Below are positions 59,943-64,000 of a DNA stretch of 64,000 nt, piece after piece. The stretch comes from Mesobacterium_A hydrothermale (GTDB lineage Bacteria > Pseudomonadota > Alphaproteobacteria > Rhodobacterales > Rhodobacteraceae). Numbering within the stretch: the stretch's first letter is position 1; every line of letters starts with the position of its first letter. The translations under genes were made by a program, and so were the position numbers. The DNA is taken from NCBI RefSeq assembly GCF_035818635.1, contig NZ_JAYLLH010000002.1, forward strand, positions 186,001-250,000. The letters are read 5' to 3'. The notes beneath the pieces were generated by a model. It was given only the letters and a program-made list of their open reading frames with translations, did no database searches and was not told the DNA's origin.

Positions 59943-61001
59943 ATGTCTCCGACACGCCCGCTCATCTTTGATGGGCACAATGATCTGCTTTTGAAACTTT
60001 ACCGCGCTGGCGGTCCGGCGCATGCACGCCAGTTCCTGGAAGGTCTGGACGGGGCGATTGATTTGCCGATGTCGAAGGCCGGTGGCTTCGGAGGCGGATT
60101 CTTCGCGGTTTTCGTGCCATCGCCCGTCGATCTGGACGAGAAATTCGACGCGATGACCCAGCCCAGCTATGACCTGGCGCTGCCCGATGCGATCGACTGG
60201 GAAGACGCGGTGCCAGTGGTGCTGAACCAGGCCGCGATCCTTTTTGAGCTTGAACGGCTTGGTGCGTTGAAGGTCTGCCGCAGCGCCGGCGATATCCGCG
60301 CCGCGATGGATTCGGGGATCATGGCGGCGATCTTTCATATCGAGGGCGCGGAAGGCATCGACAGTGACCTGCACACGCTTGATGTGCTCTATGCCGCAGG
60401 ACTTCGGTCGCTTGGCCCAGTCTGGAGCCGCCCGAACGTGTTCGGCGAAGGTGTGCCGTTCCGTTTTCCGTCCAGCCCCGACATTGGCGGCGGGTTGACC
60501 GATTTCGGCACACGGCTGGTCCGGCGGTGCAATGAACTGGGGATCATGGTAGACTTGTCGCACCTGAACGAAGCAGGGTTCTGGGACGTGGCCCGGATTT
60601 CCGATGCGCCATTGGTAGCGACCCATTCCAATGCGTGGGTGTTGTCGAACCATTCGCGCAACCTGACCGACGATCAGTTGCGCGCGATTGCCGACAGCGA
60701 TGGTATGGTCGGGCTGAACTATGCCGTCGCCTTCCTGCGCGACGACGGCCAGATGGACACCAGTGTCACGCTGGAGACCATGATGCGCCATCTTGATCAC
60801 CTGATGGCGATCCTGGGCGAGGACCGCGTTGGTCTGGGGTCGGACTATGACGGGGCCAAGGTGCCCGAAGCGATCACCACCATCGCAGACCTGCCGAACC
60901 TGAGGGCGGCGATGGACGAACACGGATACGGGGCAGAGTTGATCGAAAAGCTGTGCCACGGCAATTGGCTGCGTGTGCTGGCCAAGACCTGGGGCGGCTG
61001 A
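59943..61001 (+). CDS. Membrane dipeptidase family (M19) peptidase
   Basis: A 352-residue zinc dipeptidase. Metal-binding and active-site blocks are present: 'FDGHNDLLLKL' (HxD), 'AIFHIEGAEGIDSD' (Glu ligand), 'VDLSHLNEAGFWDV' and 'VATHSNAWVLSNHSRNLTDD' (two His), and 'GLGSDYDGAKVPEAI' near the C-terminus. It hydrolyses dipeptides, often with D-residues. The start at 59943 (MSPTRPLIFDGHND) fits the family length; the longer frame from 59892 would include the promoter region. It heads an operon with a peptide ABC transporter, suggesting uptake and breakdown of dipeptides. Confidence 0.85.
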   Translation: MSPTRPLIFDGHNDLLLKLYRAGGPAHARQFLEGLDGAIDLPMSKAGGFGGGFFAVFVPSPVDLDEKFDAMTQPSYDLALPDAIDWEDAVPVVLNQAAILFELERLGALKVCRSAGDIRAAMDSGIMAAIFHIEGAEGIDSDLHTLDVLYAAGLRSLGPVWSRPNVFGEGVPFRFPSSPDIGGGLTDFGTRLVRRCNELGIMVDLSHLNEAGFWDVARISDAPLVATHSNAWVLSNHSRNLTDDQLRAIADSDGMVGLNYAVAFLRDDGQMDTSVTLETMMRHLDHLMAILGEDRVGLGSDYDGAKVPEAITTIADLPNLRAAMDEHGYGAELIEKLCHGNWLRVLAKTWGG

Positions 61002-61067
61002 TGTGCCACCCCCAATAACGAAGAAACCGAAACCCGAAAGACGAACTGACAGGAGAGGTACTATCAA

Positions 61068-62660
61068 ATGACCCTGATGAAGAACTTGATGGGCAGCGCC
61101 GCAATCGGCCTTGCCCTGATGGCGGGACCGGCGGCCTTTGCCGAAACCCCGGCCAACATGCTGGTCGTGGCCATGCGCATCGACGACATCACCACGCTGG
61201 ACCCGGCGGAAAGCTTTGAATTCGCCGGCGGCGACGTCAGCCGAAATCTTTACATGAAGCTGGTGAACTTCGATCCGCTGAACCTCAATGCCGGTTACCA
61301 GCCGGAAATCGCCGAAAGCTGGACGGTCTCGGAGGACAAGAAGACCATCACCTTCAAGATCCGCGACGGGCTGACCTTCAGCTCTGGCAACCCGGTCACC
61401 GCGGAAGACGTGGAATTCTCGCTGCAGCGCGCAGTTCTGCTGAACAAGACCCCGGCCTTCATCCTGACCCAGTTCGGCTTTACCGCCGACAACGTGGCCG
61501 AAACCATCAAGGCCGATGGCGATACCGTGTCGATCACCACCGACAAGCCCTATGCGACCTCGTTCGTGCTGAACTGCCTAACCGCCACGATCGGTGGCAT
61601 CGTCGACAAGAAGACCGTCATGGAACATGACATGGACGGCGACCTGGGCAATGGCTGGCTCAAGACCAACGCGGCGGGCTCCGGCGCCTATACCCTGATG
61701 GGCTGGAAGCCCAATGAAAGCGTGACCCTGAAATCCAACCCGACCTATTATCGCGGCGCCCCGGCGATGGAGCGCGTGATCATCCGCCATGTGCAGGAAT
61801 CCGCGTCGCAGCGCCTGTTGCTGGAACGCGGCGATATCGACGTGGCCCGCAACCTGAACCCCGAAGACATCGCAGGTGTCACGGGCGAAGCCGGGCTGAA
61901 GGTGTTGGACGAGCTCAAGGGCCGTCTGATGTACCTGTCGCTGAACCAGAAGCACCCGGTGCTGTCCAAGCCCGAAGTGCGCGAAGCGTTCAAGTACCTG
62001 GTCGACTACGAAGGCATGACCCAGTCCTTCCTGAAGGGCCAGTATACCGTTCACCAGAACTTCCTGCCGGCCACCTATCTGGGCGCGTCGGATGAAAACC
62101 CGTTCTCGCTGAACGTCGAGAAAGCCAAGGCCCTGCTGGCCGAAGCAGGAGTTGACGGGCTGGAACTGAATGTCGGCGTGCGTGAAGCGCAGGAACGTCT
62201 GGAAATCGCGCAAAGCGTGCAGAACACCGCCGCTCAGGTCGGCATCAAACTGAACCTGACGGTGGGTACCGGCAAGCAGATCCTGGGCATGTACCGTGCC
62301 CGTGAACTGGACGTGTATGTTGGGGCCTGGGGCCCGGATTACCCGGATCCGCAGACCAACGCGGGCACCTTTGCCTATAACCCCGACAATTCCGACGAAG
62401 CGGGCGCGACCGGCCTGCTGGCCTGGCGGAATGCGTGGGATCCGGGCGACATGACCCAGAAGGTGCTGGATGCGGTGGTCGAAAACGACCGCGACAAGCG
62501 CGCCGCGATGTATCAGGACATCCAGGCCGAATTCCGCGAAACGTCGCCCTTCATCATCGTGGCCCAGCAGATCGAACAGAACGCGATGCAGGACGGAGTG
62601 ACCAACTTCTCGGGTGGTCAGGCCATCACCTCGGCGTCCTATTGGCAGGTAACCAAGTAA
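61068..62660 (+). CDS. Peptide ABC transporter substrate-binding protein (family 5)
   Basis: A 530-residue periplasmic binding protein with a signal peptide (MKNLMGSAAIGLALMAGPAA, cleavage near AFA-ETP). Family 5 features include 'DDITTLDPAESFEF', 'QPEIAESWTVSEDKKTITFK', 'RDGLTFSSGNPVTAEDVEFS' and 'VREAFKYLVDYEGM'. It captures dipeptides or oligopeptides for the permeases encoded downstream. AGGAGAGG lies 8-15 bases before the ATG at 61068. The permease ATG follows its stop without a gap. Confidence 0.9.
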   Translation: MTLMKNLMGSAAIGLALMAGPAAFAETPANMLVVAMRIDDITTLDPAESFEFAGGDVSRNLYMKLVNFDPLNLNAGYQPEIAESWTVSEDKKTITFKIRDGLTFSSGNPVTAEDVEFSLQRAVLLNKTPAFILTQFGFTADNVAETIKADGDTVSITTDKPYATSFVLNCLTATIGGIVDKKTVMEHDMDGDLGNGWLKTNAAGSGAYTLMGWKPNESVTLKSNPTYYRGAPAMERVIIRHVQESASQRLLLERGDIDVARNLNPEDIAGVTGEAGLKVLDELKGRLMYLSLNQKHPVLSKPEVREAFKYLVDYEGMTQSFLKGQYTVHQNFLPATYLGASDENPFSLNVEKAKALLAEAGVDGLELNVGVREAQERLEIAQSVQNTAAQVGIKLNLTVGTGKQILGMYRARELDVYVGAWGPDYPDPQTNAGTFAYNPDNSDEAGATGLLAWRNAWDPGDMTQKVLDAVVENDRDKRAAMYQDIQAEFRETSPFIIVAQQIEQNAMQDGVTNFSGGQAITSASYWQVTK

Positions 62661-63719
62661 ATGGCTTCGGTAGATACCGACAAGGGGGGGCGCCGCGTGG
62701 CGCCCCTTCCGTCATGGCTGCGCCGCGTGCTGGTCACGGCGGGCACGGTTGCGGCAACCATGCTGGGGCTTTTGTTCGTCACCTTCCTGATCGGGCGGGT
62801 GATGCCGCTGGACCCGGTTCTGGCCATCGTGGGCGAACGCGCCAGCAAAGAAGTCTATGACGCCGCCTTTCACGACCTTGGGCTGGACAAGCCGTTGGTC
62901 GTTCAGTTTCTTTACTATCTTTCGGATGTGGTGCGGGGCGATTTCGGCATGTCGCTGCTGACAGCCCACCCGGTGTCCGAAGACATTCGCCGCGTCTTTC
63001 CCGCAACGATGGAACTGGCCACGCTGGGCGTGTTCATCGGGGTCGTGCTGGGGGTGCCGCTGGGCGTGATTTCCGCCGTGAAACGCGGCAGCTGGATCGA
63101 CCAGTTGGCCCGGGTCGTGACCCTGATCGGATATTCGATGCCGATCTTCTGGCTGGGCCTGATGGGGCTGCTGGTGTTTTACGGCGTTCTGGGGTGGGTC
63201 GGCGGACCGGGGCGGCTGGATATCTTTTATGAAGACATCGTGCCCACGGTGACCGGCATGATCCTGGTCGACAGCCTGCTTGCGGGCGACATCAGCGTGT
63301 TCAAGAATGCGTTTTCCCACATCATCCTGCCCGCGTCGCTGCTGGGCTATTATTCGCTGGCGTATATCAGCCGGATGACCCGCAGTTTCATGCTGGAACA
63401 GCTGAATTCCGAATATGTCACCACCGCGCGGGTGAAAGGCATGTCGGAACGGCAGGTGATCTGGATACACGTTTTCCGCAACATCCGGGTGCAGCTGATC
63501 ACCGTGATCGCGCTGTCCTATGCCGGGCTGCTGGAAGGGTCGGTGCTGACCGAGATCATCTTCAGCTGGCCGGGCATCGGCAGCTATATCACCACCGCGC
63601 TGCTGAGCGCCGACATGAATGCCGTTCTGGGCGGGACCGTCGTTGTCGGGCTGATCTTTGTCTGCCTGAACATCTTTTCGGACCTCCTCTACCGGTTCTT
63701 TGACCCGAGGGCGAAATGA
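62661..63719 (+). CDS. dppB: Peptide ABC transporter permease (DppB-like)
   Basis: A 352-residue inner-membrane permease with about six hydrophobic segments. The first ('VAATMLGLLFVTFLIGRVMP') and the cytoplasmic EAA-like loop 'YVTTARVKGMSERQVIWIHV' are typical of DppB/OppB proteins, as is 'LTEIIFSWPGIGSYI'. It begins directly after the binding-protein stop and overlaps the DppC-like gene by four bases (ATGA), indicating one operon. Confidence 0.9.
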   Translation: MASVDTDKGGRRVAPLPSWLRRVLVTAGTVAATMLGLLFVTFLIGRVMPLDPVLAIVGERASKEVYDAAFHDLGLDKPLVVQFLYYLSDVVRGDFGMSLLTAHPVSEDIRRVFPATMELATLGVFIGVVLGVPLGVISAVKRGSWIDQLARVVTLIGYSMPIFWLGLMGLLVFYGVLGWVGGPGRLDIFYEDIVPTVTGMILVDSLLAGDISVFKNAFSHIILPASLLGYYSLAYISRMTRSFMLEQLNSEYVTTARVKGMSERQVIWIHVFRNIRVQLITVIALSYAGLLEGSVLTEIIFSWPGIGSYITTALLSADMNAVLGGTVVVGLIFVCLNIFSDLLYRFFDPRAK

Positions 63720-64000
63720 CCGAAACGACTTTGCGACAATGGCTGCTGACAGACGCCCCGGCCTCGCGCCGGCAGGCGCGGCTGTCCAGCCTTTACAAGG
63801 GCTGGCTGTCGCTGCGCGGCAATTCGATGACGATGCTCGGCCTTGGCATCCTTGTGCTGCTGGTACTGGTGGCGCTGTTTGCGCCGCTCTTGGCGCCACA
63901 TGATCCGTTCGAACAGGATTTGATGGGCCGCCTTCTGCCAATCGGGGCGGAAGGCCATCTGCTGGGGACTGACAGCCTTGGCCGGGATATCCTGTCGCGG
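63716..64000 (+). CDS. dppC: Peptide ABC transporter permease (DppC-like), cut by window end
   Basis: Only the first 95 residues are inside the window. They show the usual DppC N-terminus: a short cytoplasmic segment, one membrane helix ('MTMLGLGILVLLVLVALFAP') and the conserved 'HDPFEQDLMGRLLP' and 'HLLGTDSLGRDILSR' segments. It would pair with DppB to form the channel. ATPase genes are expected beyond the window. Confidence 0.9.
   Translation, partial: MTETTLRQWLLTDAPASRRQARLSSLYKGWLSLRGNSMTMLGLGILVLLVLVALFAPLLAPHDPFEQDLMGRLLPIGAEGHLLGTDSLGRDILSR

Noticed and set aside
1..64000. CRISPR array or cas genes
   Set aside because: No regularly spaced repeats of 20-50 bases and no Cas-like proteins were seen on either strand.

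Overview
The window comes from a high-GC alphaproteobacterium, almost certainly a member of Rhodobacterales (Rhodobacteraceae). The tail genes match the module shared by Rhodobacter gene transfer agents and their phage relatives (DUF2460, DUF2163, NlpC/P60, TIM-barrel 'megatron', DUF2793). Other pointers are a FrcBCA-type sugar transporter with a ROK regulator, a lipS1-lipT-lipS2-slpl lipoate-assembly cluster and an RTX/DUF4214 secreted protein. No rRNA, complete tRNA or CRISPR array was seen.

Region 1 (1-16234) is the late operon of a siphovirus-like prophage, read left to right: the capsid C-terminus, decoration protein, connectors, tail tube, a tail-assembly chaperone with a consensus -1 slippery heptamer, tape measure, baseplate/tail-tip proteins, and a tail fibre carrying a C1q-like domain. 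A lysis cassette (membrane proteins, lysozyme, overlapping spanins) sits inside the tail genes. A low-GC, reverse-strand GIY-YIG-like gene is wedged between two connector/tail genes. The TIM-barrel protein carries an extra domain of about 190 residues that looks like a lectin/LamG insertion.

Region 2 (16274-33574) is a defence island directly behind the tail fibre. It holds Vsr, a cytosine-5 methyltransferase, a NERD-nuclease/UvrD helicase fusion, DrmB, DrmA and a second UvrD-like helicase. A divergent, translationally coupled pair follows: an unrecognised 990-residue protein and a 990-residue SNF2-like helicase. DrmA and DrmB are the core of DISARM, but the gene set fits neither classical DISARM class: DrmC (phospholipase-D nuclease) is absent and a NERD-helicase occupies its place. 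This is the best candidate in the window for an undescribed system.

Region 3 (33575-40409) is eroded accessory DNA: a 5'-truncated type I restriction subunit HsdR, an IS5-family element whose insertion or later deletion removed the start of hsdR and the end of a WYL-domain regulator, an AlpA-like DNA-binding protein, a metallophosphatase, and a small HTH protein of a kind usually found with serine recombinases. That gene abuts a xylulokinase gene lacking its 5' part, so about 40410 looks like the right end of the integrated element, with xylB as the target.

Region 4 (40410-64000) is host chromosome. It holds the xylB remnant, a divergent ROK regulator and frcBCA-type sugar transporter; the lipS1-lipT-lipS2-slpl(AB) operon; a histone-deacetylase-like amidohydrolase; an orphan citrate lyase alpha subunit; a small lipoprotein; an L,D-transpeptidase; a 1363-residue secreted VWA/RTX protein; a LysR regulator divergent from an M19 dipeptidase; and a peptide ABC transporter that runs off the end of the window.
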